Positions 1 to 10,655 are shown, counted from the first letter of the stretch. The stretch: 54,448 nt of DNA from Kineosphaera limosa NBRC 100340 (GCF_000298215.1 NZ_BAHD01000040.1:1-54448), one strand, 5' to 3'. A program made the numbers and translations. Notes: generated by a model not told the origin, from the sequence alone.

Positions 1-476
1 ACCGCGGGGGCGTCGTCGTGCTCGCCGGCGCGCCGACCCACGACCGACTGCCGCCCGTGGAGGCGCTCGTGCGGTGGGCGCCGGAGTGGTTCGCCGACCG
101 CGAGCTCACCGAACGCACCGCCCTGCGACTGCCACCCACGGTCTGGACCGCGCGCCTCTCCGGGCCGCAGGGCGCCCTGGGCGACGCGCTTGCCGCGCTG
201 CCGGCCGTGGGGCTGCCGCCGTCGGTCGAGCACATCGGGCCGGTTCTGCTGGACCAGAGTCCACACAATTCTGTGGCGATGATCTCCGGTGCGACATTGG
301 GTTCGGTACCCCCGACGCCGGAGGCCGAGCGGCCCGCGCACGTGCTGCTGCGCGCTGACCCCGCCGATGCCGCCGCGGCAACCGCAGCCCTGAGCCGCTG
401 GCGCCGACTGCGCAGCGTCCGCAAGGACGGCGGGGGCGTGAGCGTCCGGGTCGGCGCCCACGAGCTCGGCGGCTGA
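1..476 (+). CDS. priA: Primosomal protein N' (PriA), C-terminal fragment
   Basis: Only the last ~158 codons are in the window; the reading frame is open from base 3 and ends at TGA 474-476. The segment begins with [11 protein letters not shown] and continues into [19 protein letters not shown] and [14 protein letters not shown], which I recognise as the C-terminal region of actinobacterial PriA, the replication-restart factor. Most actinobacterial PriA proteins lack the helicase motifs, but that part lies outside the window. The order priA-def-fmt-rsmB is common in Actinobacteria and supports the call. No start can be given. Confidence 0.85.
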   Translation, partial: RGGVVVLAGAPTHDRLPPVEALVRWAPEWFADRELTERTALRLPPTVWTARLSGPQGALGDALAALPAVGLPPSVEHIGPVLLDQSPHNSVAMISGATLGSVPPTPEAERPAHVLLRADPADAAAATAALSRWRRLRSVRKDGGGVSVRVGAHELGG

Positions 477-517
477 CCCGATGGCACGGTTGGCGCGACT
501 GGCCGGGGCGACTGCCG

Positions 518-686
518 TTTCACATGTTGGGCGGTGTGGTCCCTGCCGACGGTTGCGGTCGCAACGGCATCGCTCGGCAGGGAGCGCAACGGTGAGCCGG
601 GCGGCTGCGGTCTCACATGTTGGGCGGTGCGGGTCCTGCCGACGGTTGCGGTCGCAACAGCAACGGTCGGCAGGGTGCGCGACGGT
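518..686. repeat. Two 76-bp direct repeats, each forming a hairpin, in the priA-def gap
   Basis: Copy 1 (518-593) and copy 2 (611-686) share the run CACATGTTGGGCGGTG and then CCTGCCGACGGTTGCGGTC; the period is 93 bp. Inside each copy is an inverted repeat: 540-549 pairs with 574-583 (stem TCCCTGCCGA), and 635-649 pairs with 660-674 (15-bp stem with one mismatch). A smaller palindrome, GTTGCGGTCGCAAC, sits in the first half of each. No T-tract follows, so these could be priA terminators, an RNA-level structure or a small repetitive element. Confidence 0.75.
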
Positions 687-714
687 CGGGCGGGGCGGGG
701 CGATGGGTCCCCGC

Positions 715-720
715 CTAGAC
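715..720 (+). promoter_or_regulatory. Possible -10 box for def-fmt-rsmB
   Basis: TAGACT matches the TAnnnT pattern seen before many genes in this window. It lies 52 bases before the def start codon, so this transcript would have a leader. No convincing -35 box is visible. Confidence 0.3.
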
Positions 721-772
721 TGGCGGCTGCTGCATCCGCCGCCTAGCCGACGACCTCGACCTGAAGGATCAC

Positions 773-1318
773 GTGGCCATCCAGGACATCCGCCTCTTCG
801 GCGATCCCGTACTGCGCACCCCTGCCGCCCCGGTCGTGGACTTCGACAAGGAGTTGCGCACCCTCGTGCGAGACCTCACCGACACGATGCGCGACGCCCC
901 GGGAGCCGGGCTCGCCGCACCGCAGATCGGTGTCAGCCTGCGGGTCTTCACGTGGTGGGTCGACGGGGAGCTGGGCCACCTCATCAACCCCGATCTGCGC
1001 CTCTCGGACGAGCAGCAGGACGGCGACGAGGGGTGCCTGAGCATCCCCGGGCTCGTCGCCGACACGCCCAGGGCATTGCGGGTCGTCGCTCGCGGCTTCG
1101 ACCAGCACGGCGAGCCGGTCACCATCGAGGGCTCGCAGCTGCTGGCCCGCTGCATCCAGCACGAAACCGACCACCTCGACGGCATCCTGTTCATCGACCG
1201 CCTCGACCGAGCCGCGCGCAAGGAGGCCCTCAAGGCGATCCGCAGCGCCGAGTGGGCCGGGCTGCCGGGGCCGATCGTCAAGGTCAGCCCGCACCCGACC
1301 CGTGGCACGGGGCAGTGA
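773..1318 (+). CDS. def: Peptide deformylase
   Basis: Removes the N-formyl group from the initiator methionine of nascent proteins; cytosolic metalloenzyme, 181 aa. All three family motifs are present: GAGLAAPQ (residues 44-51), EGCLS (86-90, with metal-ligand Cys88) and HETDH (130-134, the HExxH metal site and catalytic Glu). The GTG start at 773 is preceded by GAAGGA at a suitable distance. The stop overlaps the fmt start (ATGA), so the genes are translationally coupled; def and fmt act at opposite ends of the formyl-methionine cycle. Confidence 0.95.
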   Translation: MAIQDIRLFGDPVLRTPAAPVVDFDKELRTLVRDLTDTMRDAPGAGLAAPQIGVSLRVFTWWVDGELGHLINPDLRLSDEQQDGDEGCLSIPGLVADTPRALRVVARGFDQHGEPVTIEGSQLLARCIQHETDHLDGILFIDRLDRAARKEALKAIRSAEWAGLPGPIVKVSPHPTRGTGQ

Positions 1319-2265
1319 TGCGGCTGCTGTTCGCCGGCACCCCCGACCCGGCCGTCGTCGCCCTGGAGGCGCTGCTCGCCTCCCGGCACGAGGTCGTCGC
1401 CGTGCTCACCCGCCCCGACGCGCGCACCGGCCGCGGCCGATCTCTGCACCCCAGCCCCGTCAAACAGGTCGCCCTCGACGCCGGCCTGGAGGTACTCACT
1501 CCGGCCCGGCCCCGCGATCCCGAGTTCGCCGACCGACTGGCGGAGTTGGCTCCCGATGCCGCCCCGATCGTCGCCTACGGAGGGCTCATCCCACCCGCCC
1601 TGCTCGACGTCCCGGCGCACGGCTGGATCAACCTGCACTTCTCCCTGCTGCCCGCCTGGCGCGGCGCCGCGCCCGTGCAACACGCGCTCATCGCCGGCGA
1701 CGAACTGACCGGCGCCACGACCTTCCGGCTGGAGGAGGGCCTGGACACCGGGCCCGTGCTCGGCCTGTGCACCGAACCGATCGGCGCCACCGACACCGCC
1801 GGAGACCTGCTCGGCCGGCTCGCGCACGCCGGCGCCCGGCTGCTGACCGACACCCTCGACGCGCTGGAGGAGGGCCTGCTCGAGGCCCGCCCGCAGCCCG
1901 CCGAGGGTGTCAGCCTGGCGCCGAAACTGACCGTCGATGACGCGCGGGTGCGCTGGGGGCACACCGCCGCCCAGATCGACCGGCGCATCCGCGGGTGCAC
2001 GCCGGCGCCCGGTGCGTGGAGCACGCTGCGCGGCGAGCGCGTCAAACTCGGTCCGGTGACTCTGGCCGTGGCGGAGGGTGCCGACGAGTCGGCGGCCGAA
2101 CCGCTCGCGCCCGGAGAGGTGCGGGCCGGCAAGCGCGCCGTTCTGGTGGGCACCGGCAGCACGCCCGTGCAACTGCAGGCCGTGCAGCCGCCCGGCAAGC
2201 GTCCGATGGCGGCGGCCGACTGGGCGCGCGGCGCGCGCATCACCGACGGGGAGCGATTCGAGTGA
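1318..2265 (+). CDS. fmt: Methionyl-tRNA formyltransferase
   Basis: Formylates initiator Met-tRNA using 10-formyl-tetrahydrofolate. The 315-aa length is normal for the family. The N-terminal [13 protein letters not shown] and the catalytic region [16 protein letters not shown] carry Asn105 and His107; Asp143 in GLDTGP completes the conserved Asn-His-Asp set. The C-terminal domain (about 205-315) binds tRNA. The start ATG overlaps the def stop by one base, and the rsmB GTG overlaps the fmt stop. The frame stays open upstream to 481, but that stretch is non-coding repeat DNA. Confidence 0.95.
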   Translation: MRLLFAGTPDPAVVALEALLASRHEVVAVLTRPDARTGRGRSLHPSPVKQVALDAGLEVLTPARPRDPEFADRLAELAPDAAPIVAYGGLIPPALLDVPAHGWINLHFSLLPAWRGAAPVQHALIAGDELTGATTFRLEEGLDTGPVLGLCTEPIGATDTAGDLLGRLAHAGARLLTDTLDALEEGLLEARPQPAEGVSLAPKLTVDDARVRWGHTAAQIDRRIRGCTPAPGAWSTLRGERVKLGPVTLAVAEGADESAAEPLAPGEVRAGKRAVLVGTGSTPVQLQAVQPPGKRPMAAADWARGARITDGERFE

Positions 2266-4007
2266 CGCAGGATCGACGTGACGGCGGCCGCGATCGAGGC
2301 CGTGATCGCGACAGTGCTCGTGACGGTGCTCGCGATAGTGCTCGCGGTGGCGCGGGCGGGCGGGATCGCGGCCGAGATCGTGGTGGCGAAGGTGGCCGGT
2401 CGCGCGCGGATCGCCGGGACCTGCGGGCCGGCCGTCCGCAGCGCCGCACGGCCACCGCGCCCTCTCAACGCTCCCGCTCGGCCGATGACGCGCGCCTCGT
2501 GGCGTTCGAGGTAATGCGGGCGATCGACGACGGCGCGTACGCCAACCTCGAACTCCCGCGCGCGCTGCGGCGGGCCGGGCTGACCGGCCGAGACGCGGCG
2601 TTCGTCACCGAACTCGTCTACGGCGCAACGCGACTGCGCGGACGCTACGACCCGATCATCGGGCGCGGTGCGGGCCGCGACGTCACGGACATCGACCCCG
2701 AGGTGCTCGACGTGCTGCGCCTGGGCGCCCACCAGTTGCTCGGCATGCGGGTCGACTCCTACGCGGCGGTCGACTCCAGCGTCGCGCTGACGCGCGAACT
2801 GCTCGGCACGGGTCGGGCCGGCTTCGTCAACGCGGTACTGCGGCGCGTCAGCGAGAAGGATCCGCAGCAGTGGCGCGACATCCTGCTCAAGGGCGTTGAG
2901 CCCGGCTCCGACGAGGCGCTGGCCGTCAGCCACTCCCATCCCGCCTGGGTCGTCCGTGCCCTGCGTGCTGCTCTGGAGGCGCACCTGGGGGAGGATGCCG
3001 ACTCCGGCGGCGGCATCGAGGCCCTCCTGGAGGCCGACAACGCGCCCGCGACCGTTGCCCTCGTGGCGCGGCCGGGCCTGGCGGACGTCGAGGAACTCGT
3101 GGCAGCCGGCGCGACCCGCTCGCAACTCTCGCCGATCGCGGCGCTCCTGGAGTCCGGCGGCGACCCGGGCCGCATCGCGGCGGTGCGCTCGAGCCGAGCC
3201 GCGGTGCAGGACGAGGGATCCCAGCTCGTCGCCCTCGCGGCGCTGGCGGCAGCGGCCGAAAACGGCACCGTGGAGGCCCGGCCGACCGAGCCCGACGGCG
3301 GGCAGCCGTTGCACGAGCCCGACAACGACCGTCCCGACGAGCACAGAGGCGATGACGAGCCCACCGGCGAGCCGGAGGGCGCGCGCTGGCTCGACCTGTG
3401 CGCCGGGCCCGGCGGGAAGGCCGCTCTGCTCGCCGCCGCGTCGATCGGCGCGGGCGCGACGTTGTTCGCCAACGACGCCTCCGAACACCGCACCCGCCTC
3501 GTTGACCAGGCGGTCGGTGCGGCAATCGATGCCGGCGCGGACGTCTTCGTCGGCACCGGCGACGGCCGTGAGATCGGCGAGCAGGAGCCGGACTCGTTCG
3601 ATCTGGTGCTGCTCGACTCTCCGTGCACGGGGTTGGGGGCGCTGCGCCGACGTCCGGAGGCCCGGTGGCGGCGCTCCCCGGAGGACGTCGGCTCCCTCTC
3701 GCAGCTGCAGGGCGAACTGCTGGATTCCGCGGTGGCCGCGACGAAGCCCGGCGGGCTCATCGCCTACATCACCTGCAGCCCGCACCCGGCCGAGACCCGC
3801 TTCGTCGTCGCCGACGCCGTCGCTCGCCACGAGAACCTGGAGGCGCTCGACGCCCAGCCGTACGTGCGGGACGCCTCCGGTCAACCGGTGTCCGACCTCG
3901 GCCAGGCCCCCTACGTGCAGCTGTGGCCGCACCGGCATGGCACCGACGCGATGTTCCTGGCGCTGCTGCGCAAGCGCTCCGCGGCGACGGCTTCTGCGAC
4001 GTCGTAG
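2262..4007 (+). CDS. rsmB: 16S rRNA (cytosine-967-C5)-methyltransferase RsmB/Sun
   Basis: Methylates C967 of 16S rRNA using SAM. From the GTG at 2262, which overlaps the fmt stop (GTGA), the product is 581 aa, much longer than the ~430 aa of E. coli RsmB. The excess is an Arg/Asp/Gly-rich N-terminal tail (about residues 1-80, [16 protein letters not shown]-like) and an acidic insert (about 330-370) just before the SAM motif. An NusB-like RNA-binding domain follows the tail ([20 protein letters not shown]). SAM and catalytic motifs: [10 protein letters not shown] (~377), DSPCTGLG (~454) and ITCSPHPAE (~504, catalytic TCS). The basic tail probably contacts RNA (inference). Confidence 0.92.
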   Translation: MTQDRRDGGRDRGRDRDSARDGARDSARGGAGGRDRGRDRGGEGGRSRADRRDLRAGRPQRRTATAPSQRSRSADDARLVAFEVMRAIDDGAYANLELPRALRRAGLTGRDAAFVTELVYGATRLRGRYDPIIGRGAGRDVTDIDPEVLDVLRLGAHQLLGMRVDSYAAVDSSVALTRELLGTGRAGFVNAVLRRVSEKDPQQWRDILLKGVEPGSDEALAVSHSHPAWVVRALRAALEAHLGEDADSGGGIEALLEADNAPATVALVARPGLADVEELVAAGATRSQLSPIAALLESGGDPGRIAAVRSSRAAVQDEGSQLVALAALAAAAENGTVEARPTEPDGGQPLHEPDNDRPDEHRGDDEPTGEPEGARWLDLCAGPGGKAALLAAASIGAGATLFANDASEHRTRLVDQAVGAAIDAGADVFVGTGDGREIGEQEPDSFDLVLLDSPCTGLGALRRRPEARWRRSPEDVGSLSQLQGELLDSAVAATKPGGLIAYITCSPHPAETRFVVADAVARHENLEALDAQPYVRDASGQPVSDLGQAPYVQLWPHRHGTDAMFLALLRKRSAATASATS

Positions 4008-4022
4008 CTTTCAGACGTCGTG

Positions 4023-4235
4023 TCAGACCTCGTCGTAGCGGAAGCCCACCTTCATCGTCACCTGGATGTGCTCGACGCTCTGGTCCTGCAGGTGGCCGCG
4101 AATGCTGGTCACCTCGAACCAATCGAGGTTCTGCACCCTCTTGGCCATGCGCTCGATGCCGTTCTTGATGGCGTCGTCGACCGAGGTCTTGGACGTGCCG
4201 ACGATCTCGCTGATCGAGTAGACGTTCTCGGACAC
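4023..4235 (-). CDS. Dodecin (flavin-binding dodecameric protein)
   Basis: Small 70-aa protein with the dodecin signature: ENVYSISEIVGTSKTSVDDA, then LDWFEVTSIRGH and VTMKVGFRYDEV. Dodecins form 12-mers that store or buffer FMN/riboflavin; the Trp in LDWFEV is the flavin-stacking residue in characterised members. I place the start at GTG 4235, with AAGGAG six bases upstream, rather than at the longer frame opening at 4283, because known dodecins begin at this point. It converges on rsmB. The rib operon 5 kb away gives metabolic context. Confidence 0.9.
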   Translation of the reverse strand: MSENVYSISEIVGTSKTSVDDAIKNGIERMAKRVQNLDWFEVTSIRGHLQDQSVEHIQVTMKVGFRYDEV

Positions 4236-4259
4236 GGGCTGCTCCTTCACCGGTGCACT

Positions 4260-4306
4260 GGGGTCGGCCGCGACCGGCCCCAACGGACATGATCCGCCCG
4301 AGCCTA
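4260..4306 (-). promoter_or_regulatory. Dodecin upstream region: -10 box and leader hairpin
   Basis: On the minus strand TAGGCT (4306-4301) fits the window's TAnnnT -10 pattern. The resulting leader would contain the hairpin 4260-4267/4274-4281 (8-bp stem with one G-T wobble, 6-nt loop) before the dodecin ribosome binding site. Confidence 0.3.
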
Positions 4307-4347
4307 ATGGGGGTGCACCTAGACGGCGCGCCGCGCGATCGCACCAG

Positions 4348-5127
4348 TCAGGAGCCGTGGCTGGAGCGCCGGTACGCCCCGGGAGTGAACCCCAGGACGT
4401 CGCGGAAGTCGCGGATGAGGTGGGCCTGGTCGGCGTAGCCGAGGTCGGCCGCCAGCGCGGCCAGGGTGACGTCCGGGTCTTCGCGGGCCACGACGGCCGC
4501 CTCCTGCAGGCGGCGCCGCCGGATCATCGTCAGCGGCGTCAGCCCCACATAGCGCTGGGTCAGGCGCTGCACGGTGCGCACCGAGAGGTTCATCGCTGCG
4601 GCCACGTCCTCGACCCTGCGTAGGGTCGCGTCCTCCTCGATGCGGGACACCAGGTCGTTGGCCGCCAGGTCGTCGGGCGTCACCGTGGGCACGCGCTCGA
4701 GCAGCCACGCCTCGAAGGCTCTGCACGCTTGCTCCGGCTCCGGAGGATCGAGGGCCATCGGGGCTGCGACGCGGGCGTGCAGGTCGGGCTCGGTCACGAG
4801 CTCGTACCGATCGCGCACCCGCGCGGGGTCGGGACAGATCCCCGGCGTCGCGGCGGGGCGCAGCAACGCGCCGACGCCCCAGCCACGATCCGTCAGGTCA
4901 CGGTGGCTGCGCGTCGTGGTCGGGCCGGAGATCCCGACGCAGGAGTCCTCGACGACGAGGTTGAGCGCGGGAAACGCGAGCAACTCCTGGCGCGAGATGC
5001 GCCCGGGCGCGATGTCCCAGCGGGAGACCCAGAACCACCGCACGAGGTGCCCCACCGCCGGGCTCGGGGCGTGCCGAGAGAAGGAGGGCAGCTGGTTTGG
5101 GTAGAGGATCCCGCGGGTCGACGCCAC
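4348..5127 (-). CDS. AraC-family transcriptional regulator
   Basis: The C-terminal ~95 residues form the double helix-turn-helix of the AraC family: VEDVAAAMNLSVRTVQRLTQ for the first HTH, then LAALAADLGYADQAHLIRDF and GFTPGAYR for the second. The N-terminal part (LPSFSRHAPSPAVGHLVRWFW) resembles the ligand-binding domain of regulators with an atypical N-terminus (DUF6597-like). The frame is open to 5253, but that start would leave only ~29 bp to the divergent gene. GTG 5127 is preceded by TAGCGT seven bases upstream, fitting a leaderless start, so I chose it (259 aa). It may control the divergent VOC gene (inference). Confidence 0.85.
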   Translation of the reverse strand: MASTRGILYPNQLPSFSRHAPSPAVGHLVRWFWVSRWDIAPGRISRQELLAFPALNLVVEDSCVGISGPTTTRSHRDLTDRGWGVGALLRPAATPGICPDPARVRDRYELVTEPDLHARVAAPMALDPPEPEQACRAFEAWLLERVPTVTPDDLAANDLVSRIEEDATLRRVEDVAAAMNLSVRTVQRLTQRYVGLTPLTMIRRRRLQEAAVVAREDPDVTLAALAADLGYADQAHLIRDFRDVLGFTPGAYRRSSHGS

Positions 5128-5134
5128 GTCACCG

Positions 5135-5140
5135 ACGCTA
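5135..5140 (-). promoter_or_regulatory. Leaderless-type -10 box for the AraC gene
   Basis: TAGCGT on the minus strand, seven bases before GTG 5127. The identical hexamer serves the divergent VOC gene at 5270-5275. Confidence 0.4.
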
Positions 5141-5269
5141 GCTGGGCCGCGGGCCCAGGTGGCGCCTCTGAAGTCATACGAGCCAGCAGCTATTCGAGGC
5201 AGCGCAGCGGGGGAGGTCAGCGAATGCAGGCTGACGCGAATGTTCAATTCCACCGACCCGGCCCGCGCC

Positions 5270-5275
5270 TAGCGT
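5270..5275 (+). promoter_or_regulatory. Leaderless-type -10 box for the VOC gene
   Basis: TAGCGT lies seven bases before ATG 5283. This favours 5283 over the ATG at 5277 as the true start. Confidence 0.4.
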
Positions 5276-5282
5276 CATGGCT

Positions 5283-5798
5283 ATGACGAACGAGACCCCG
5301 CCCCGCCCCGCTGACGGCCGACACACCACCGACGGAACCCCGCATGGCTACACCCGGCTCACCCCCTTCCTCGTGGTACCGCGCGCCACCGACGCCATCG
5401 CCTTCTACGAGCAGGTCTTCGGCGCTCGCGTCCTCGGCGTGACCGAGATGGGTGGCGTCGTCGTGCACGCCGAGCTCGACTTCGGCAACGGCCGCCTCCA
5501 ACTCGGCGAGCCGAACCCCGACTACGGGCTGGTGCCGCCTCCCGGCAGCCTGACCGGCGCCGACGACGTCTGCTACTCCCTGGCCATCTACGTGCCGGAT
5601 GTCGACGCGGTGGTCGCCGCCGCCGAGGCTGCGGGCGCGCAGGTGCGCGAGCCGGTCGTCACCTTCGTCAGCGGCGATCGCTTCGGCAGCATCCTCGACC
5701 CGTTCGGGGTGCGGTGGTCGGTGATGACTCGGGTCGAGGACCTCAGCGAGCACGAGAGCGAGGCGCGCGTCCGCGAGTGGGCTGCCCAGCAAGCCTGA
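5283..5798 (+). CDS. VOC-superfamily (glyoxalase/bleomycin-resistance/PhnB-like) protein
   Basis: 171-aa protein made mainly of one vicinal-oxygen-chelate domain: YTRLTPFLVVPRATDAIAFY at the start, FGARVLGVTEM, and GDRFGSILDPFGVRWSVMTR at the end. This is the pattern of PhnB/YcgJ-like VOC proteins, which cover metalloenzymes, drug-binding proteins and many of unknown role. The substrate cannot be told from sequence. A short charged C-terminal helix follows the domain. The start at 5283 is chosen from the -10 spacing; ATG 5277 is the alternative. It is divergent from the AraC gene. Confidence 0.8.
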   Translation: MTNETPPRPADGRHTTDGTPHGYTRLTPFLVVPRATDAIAFYEQVFGARVLGVTEMGGVVVHAELDFGNGRLQLGEPNPDYGLVPPPGSLTGADDVCYSLAIYVPDVDAVVAAAEAAGAQVREPVVTFVSGDRFGSILDPFGVRWSVMTRVEDLSEHESEARVREWAAQQA

Positions 5799-5851
5799 AA
5801 GTCTGGCCCGGGCGCCGGCCCGCGCCGACGCCGCCCACCAGCGGTTGCGGG

Positions 5852-5857
5852 TAGGTT
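5852..5857 (+). promoter_or_regulatory. Leaderless-type -10 box for rpe
   Basis: TAGGTT lies six bases before GTG 5864, and no ribosome binding site is present. Confidence 0.45.
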
Positions 5858-5863
5858 CGGGGC

Positions 5864-6547
5864 GTGCAGATCTCACCGAGCATCCTGTCGGCCGACTTCG
5901 CCAACCTGCAGCACGAGCTGGACGCGATCGCCACCGCGGACTGGGCCCACGTCGATGTCATGGACGCGCACTTCGTGCCGAACCTGACCCTGGGTCTGCC
6001 CGTCGTGGAGGCGCTGCTCAAGGTGAGCCCGATCCCCATCGACTGCCACCTGATGATCGACGACCCCGACCGCTGGGCGCCGGGCTACGCGCAGGCCGGC
6101 GCGCAGAGCGTCACGTTCCACATCGAGGCGGCGACCGACCCGGTGCGGCTCGCGCGCGCGATCCGTGGCGAGGGCGCCCGGGCGGCGATGGCGATCAAGC
6201 CGGGGACGCCGTTCGCGCCCTACGAGGAGCTGCTGCCCGAGCTCGATATGGTGCTCATCATGACCGTCGAGCCCGGCTTCGGCGGTCAGAAGTTCATGGC
6301 CGACATGATGCCGAAGGTGCGCCAGGCGCGGGAGGCCGTGCGCCGCCACGGCGGGGAGATCTGGATCCAGGTCGACGGGGGAGTCGCCGCCGACACCATC
6401 GAGCAGTGCGCGGAGGCCGGCGCCGACGTCTTCGTCGCGGGCTCGGCCGTCTACGGCGCCGACAACCCCGAGCTGGCCGTCGAGGCCCTGCGCGCCCTGG
6501 CCCGGGCCCACGACCACGCCGACCACCACGCCCACAATCACGGCTGA
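5864..6547 (+). CDS. rpe: Ribulose-phosphate 3-epimerase
   Basis: Interconverts ribulose-5-phosphate and xylulose-5-phosphate in the pentose phosphate pathway. The 227-aa TIM barrel shows [29 protein letters not shown] (metal-binding His and catalytic Asp), [22 protein letters not shown] and VDGGV followed by the phosphate-binding GSAVYG. The last residues form an unusual His/Asp-rich tail ([12 protein letters not shown]) that could bind metal. The GTG start has no Shine-Dalgarno but a -10-like box at the leaderless distance. Ribulose-5-phosphate is also a precursor for RibBA, encoded 6 kb downstream. Confidence 0.95.
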   Translation: MQISPSILSADFANLQHELDAIATADWAHVDVMDAHFVPNLTLGLPVVEALLKVSPIPIDCHLMIDDPDRWAPGYAQAGAQSVTFHIEAATDPVRLARAIRGEGARAAMAIKPGTPFAPYEELLPELDMVLIMTVEPGFGGQKFMADMMPKVRQAREAVRRHGGEIWIQVDGGVAADTIEQCAEAGADVFVAGSAVYGADNPELAVEALRALARAHDHADHHAHNHG

Positions 6548-6576
6548 GGCGCCGCAGCCCGCTCCGGCGCTCCCGC

Positions 6577-7032
6577 TCAGCTCTGCGCCAGGGTTTTCAG
6601 GCGCGCCAGGCCTTTTTCGAAGTCGCCGCCGAGGCGCTTGTCCATCCGCATCACCACAAAGAAGAGTTTGCCGACGAGGTTCTGTCGGCCCGTCATCGTC
6701 CAGGTCACATCGGTGCCGCCGCCGGCGGGGACGATGTCGAAGCGGGCGCGCTGCCGGGCGGGGAAGGGCCGCACGAACACCAGTTGCAGGTCGACCTCGC
6801 TGCGGCTGGAGGCGGTGATCTCCATCGACCCCTCTCCGGCGGTCTTGTTGCCGGTCCAGGTGTGCCGGGCGCCGACGCCGCGCTCCGGGCCGGTGTAGTG
6901 GTGGCGCATGTCGGGATCGAGGTCGTTCCAGGGTGACCAGTGCTCCCAGTGGCGCAGGTCGTCGATGAGGTCGTGGACGCGACTGGGCGGCGCCTCGATG
7001 TGGACGCTGCGGGCGACGCTGAACTCGGCCAT
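6577..7032 (-). CDS. SRPBCC-family (polyketide cyclase/START-like) protein
   Basis: 151-aa single-domain protein beginning [33 protein letters not shown], the typical opening of SRPBCC hydrophobic-ligand-binding folds, and ending with [36 protein letters not shown]. Family members bind or transform lipophilic ligands; no substrate can be assigned. ATG 7032 is chosen because TAGAGT (7044-7039) lies six bases upstream; GTG 7038 is the alternative. It converges on rpe and is divergent from recQ. Confidence 0.8.
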   Translation of the reverse strand: MAEFSVARSVHIEAPPSRVHDLIDDLRHWEHWSPWNDLDPDMRHHYTGPERGVGARHTWTGNKTAGEGSMEITASSRSEVDLQLVFVRPFPARQRARFDIVPAGGGTDVTWTMTGRQNLVGKLFFVVMRMDKRLGGDFEKGLARLKTLAQS

Positions 7033-7038
7033 GGCCAC

Positions 7039-7044
7039 ACTCTA
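7039..7044 (-). promoter_or_regulatory. Leaderless-type -10 box for the SRPBCC gene
   Basis: TAGAGT on the minus strand lies six bases before ATG 7032. Confidence 0.4.
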
Positions 7045-7145
7045 GAAAGCCGACGACCGCGGCGGAACAGCCGCGCCGGGCCACTGACACACCAGGTGGC
7101 TGCGCGGGCTGTGGAAGACCGGCGAAGCCTGTCGGTGGCGCCGCT

Positions 7146-7151
7146 TAGGGT
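7146..7151 (+). promoter_or_regulatory. Leaderless-type -10 box for recQ
   Basis: TAGGGT lies seven bases before ATG 7159. Confidence 0.4.
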
Positions 7152-7158
7152 GGGGCCC

Positions 7159-9143
<1,985 letters not shown>

Positions 9144-9176
9144 CCCGCTCGCAGGGCTGCTCGCCTGCCTGCTCGT

Positions 9177-9215
9177 CCGGGGCTCGTCCGGCGCTCGTCC
9201 CGGCGCTCGCCCCGG
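9177..9215. terminator. Possible recQ terminator (GC-rich inverted repeats)
   Basis: CCGGGG at the left and CCCCGG at the right bracket repeated GGCGCTCG/CTCGTCC words just after recQ, allowing a GC-rich stem. There is no T-tract, and the assignment is weak. Confidence 0.25.
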
Positions 9216-9260
9216 GCTGCTCGTTCGAACGCGGTGGTGCGCGCGGTGGGGTGTGCCTGG

Positions 9261-9266
9261 CATACT
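9261..9266 (+). promoter_or_regulatory. Possible -10 box of the rib operon
   Basis: CATACT lies about seven bases before the 5' stem of the FMN riboswitch, where transcription would be expected to begin. No clear -35 box. Confidence 0.3.
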
Positions 9267-9271
9267 GAGCC

Positions 9272-9420
9272 GCACGTGCTCCGGGGTCGGTGTAATTCCG
9301 AACCGGCGGTGATAGTCCGCGACCCGCGGCCACGGGCCTCCAACCGGAGGTCGGTGGGGCGGTTGATCTGGTGAAATTCCAGAACCGACGGTGAAAGTCC
9401 GGATGAGAGGCAGCACGTGC
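9272..9420 (+). ncRNA. FMN riboswitch (RFN element)
   Basis: The closing stem P1 is formed by GCACGTGCT (from 9273) and AGCACGTGC (to 9420). Between them are the conserved RFN blocks: GGGGTCGGTG, AATTCCGAACCGGCGGT, AGTCCGCGAC, then GATCTGGTG, AATTCCAGAACCGACGGT, AAAGTCCGGATGAGAG. This RNA senses FMN and switches off rib gene expression. It lies 155 bases upstream of ribD and heads the operon ribD-ribE-ribM-ribBA-ribH. Confidence 0.95.
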
Positions 9421-9433
9421 GGTGACGGCATTC

Positions 9434-9562
9434 GCTACCGAGCAGTGTTCGGTAGCGGCGGCGACCGGCCTTTGCGTGTCGATGACGACGTGCTGGTCGG
9501 CGAGTTCGCTGTCGTTGCGATGCGCGTCCTCGCGCACCCCGGAGCTCGGACGAATTCGCCGA
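9434..9562 (+). promoter_or_regulatory. Candidate riboswitch expression platform: two hairpins
   Basis: Hairpin 1 is GCTACCGA (9434-9441) with TCGGTAGC (9449-9456), a perfect 8-bp stem with a 7-nt loop. Hairpin 2 pairs 9497-9508 with 9551-9562 (12 bp, one mismatch) and ends four bases before the ribD ribosome binding site GGGAG (9566-9570). Neither has a T-tract, so control of ribD translation seems more likely than termination (inference). Confidence 0.45.
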
Positions 9563-9575
9563 GCCGGGAGACATC

Positions 9576-10655
9576 ATGAGCGGACTGCACGGGGTAGGGC
9601 CTGCCTCCATGCCGCGCGATCTGGCGCCGCTGATGCCCGCCCAGGCCATGGACCTGGCGGCCGAGCTGGGGGCCAACGGCCCAGAAGCCGATCCGAACCC
9701 CCGCGTCGGGGCAGTCCTCCTGGACGCTCACGGCCGCTTCATCGGCGGTGGGCACCACCGCGGCGCCGGGACGTCGCATGCCGAGATCGACGCGCTCCAT
9801 CGCGCTCGATCCGGCGACCACGAGACGCGCGGCGCGACCGCGTACATCACCCTCGAGCCGTGCGCCCACACCGGACGCACGGGACCGTGTGCCGACGCTC
9901 TCTTCGAGGCCGGGGTCGCACACGTCGTCTACGCAGCGCCCGACCCCAATCCCGTCGCCGGTGGCGGCGCCCGGTATCTGACCCAGGCCGGGGTGCTCAC
10001 CGAGCTGCGGCACCACGACGCCGCGGCTGCGCTGACCCGCCGATGGCGGCGGGCCATGGCGCTGGGCCGACCGTGGGTGACGTGGAAAACCGCGTCCACC
10101 CTGGACGGGCGCATCGCCGCCGCCGACGGCACCAGCCGGTGGATCACCTCCGCGCTGGCCCGCGCCGACGTGCACGATCTGCGCTCTCGCTGCGGTGCCG
10201 TCATCACGAGCACCGGCACCGCCCTGGCAGACGACCCGCACTTCACCGTGCGCGACGGTGGCCGCCCCGAGGGTGAACTGGCCGACCGGCAACCTCTGCG
10301 GGTCGTGCTCGGCGAGCGCGCCCTGCCCGCCGACGCGCACCTGCTCGACGACGCCGCGCCGACCTTGGTGCTGCGCTCCCGCGACGCGCGGGCCGCCCTG
10401 GCGCGGCTGCACGAGGAGGGGGTGCGTCGGGTGCTGCTGGAATGCGGACCGACGATGGCCGCAGCCTTCCTGCGCCAGGGCCTCGTCGACGAGGTCGTCG
10501 CCTATATCGCCCCGGCCCTGCTCGGCGCGGGCGGCTCCCTCATCGGCGACCTCGGCATCACCGCCATGGACGACGTGCTGCGGCTGCACACCCGCGACGT
10601 CACCCGCCTCGGTCCCGACGTACGCCTGACCCTCGAAATCCCGCGGCGCCAGTGA
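9576..10655 (+). CDS. ribD: Bifunctional riboflavin biosynthesis deaminase/reductase RibD
   Basis: Catalyses steps 2 and 3 of riboflavin synthesis: deamination of the diaminopyrimidine product of GTP cyclohydrolase II, then NADPH reduction of the ribosyl side chain. The deaminase domain (1-150) has the zinc site His68-Ala-Glu70 and PCAHTGRTGPC (Cys96, Cys105). The reductase domain starts at about 165 with PWVTWKTASTLDGRIA and TSRWITS and continues to VLLECGPTMAAAFL. The 359-aa length is normal. GGGAG lies five bases before the ATG. First gene after the FMN riboswitch. Confidence 0.95.
   Translation: MSGLHGVGPASMPRDLAPLMPAQAMDLAAELGANGPEADPNPRVGAVLLDAHGRFIGGGHHRGAGTSHAEIDALHRARSGDHETRGATAYITLEPCAHTGRTGPCADALFEAGVAHVVYAAPDPNPVAGGGARYLTQAGVLTELRHHDAAAALTRRWRRAMALGRPWVTWKTASTLDGRIAAADGTSRWITSALARADVHDLRSRCGAVITSTGTALADDPHFTVRDGGRPEGELADRQPLRVVLGERALPADAHLLDDAAPTLVLRSRDARAALARLHEEGVRRVLLECGPTMAAAFLRQGLVDEVVAYIAPALLGAGGSLIGDLGITAMDDVLRLHTRDVTRLGPDVRLTLEIPRRQ

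Noticed and set aside
481-1317. Long open frame upstream of, and continuous with, fmt
   Set aside because: The first part is non-coding repeat DNA and the rest overlaps def in another frame; Fmt homology begins exactly at ATG 1318.
1575-3938. 787-codon antisense frame over fmt-rsmB
   Set aside because: Covers two certain genes on the other strand and has no recognisable domain.
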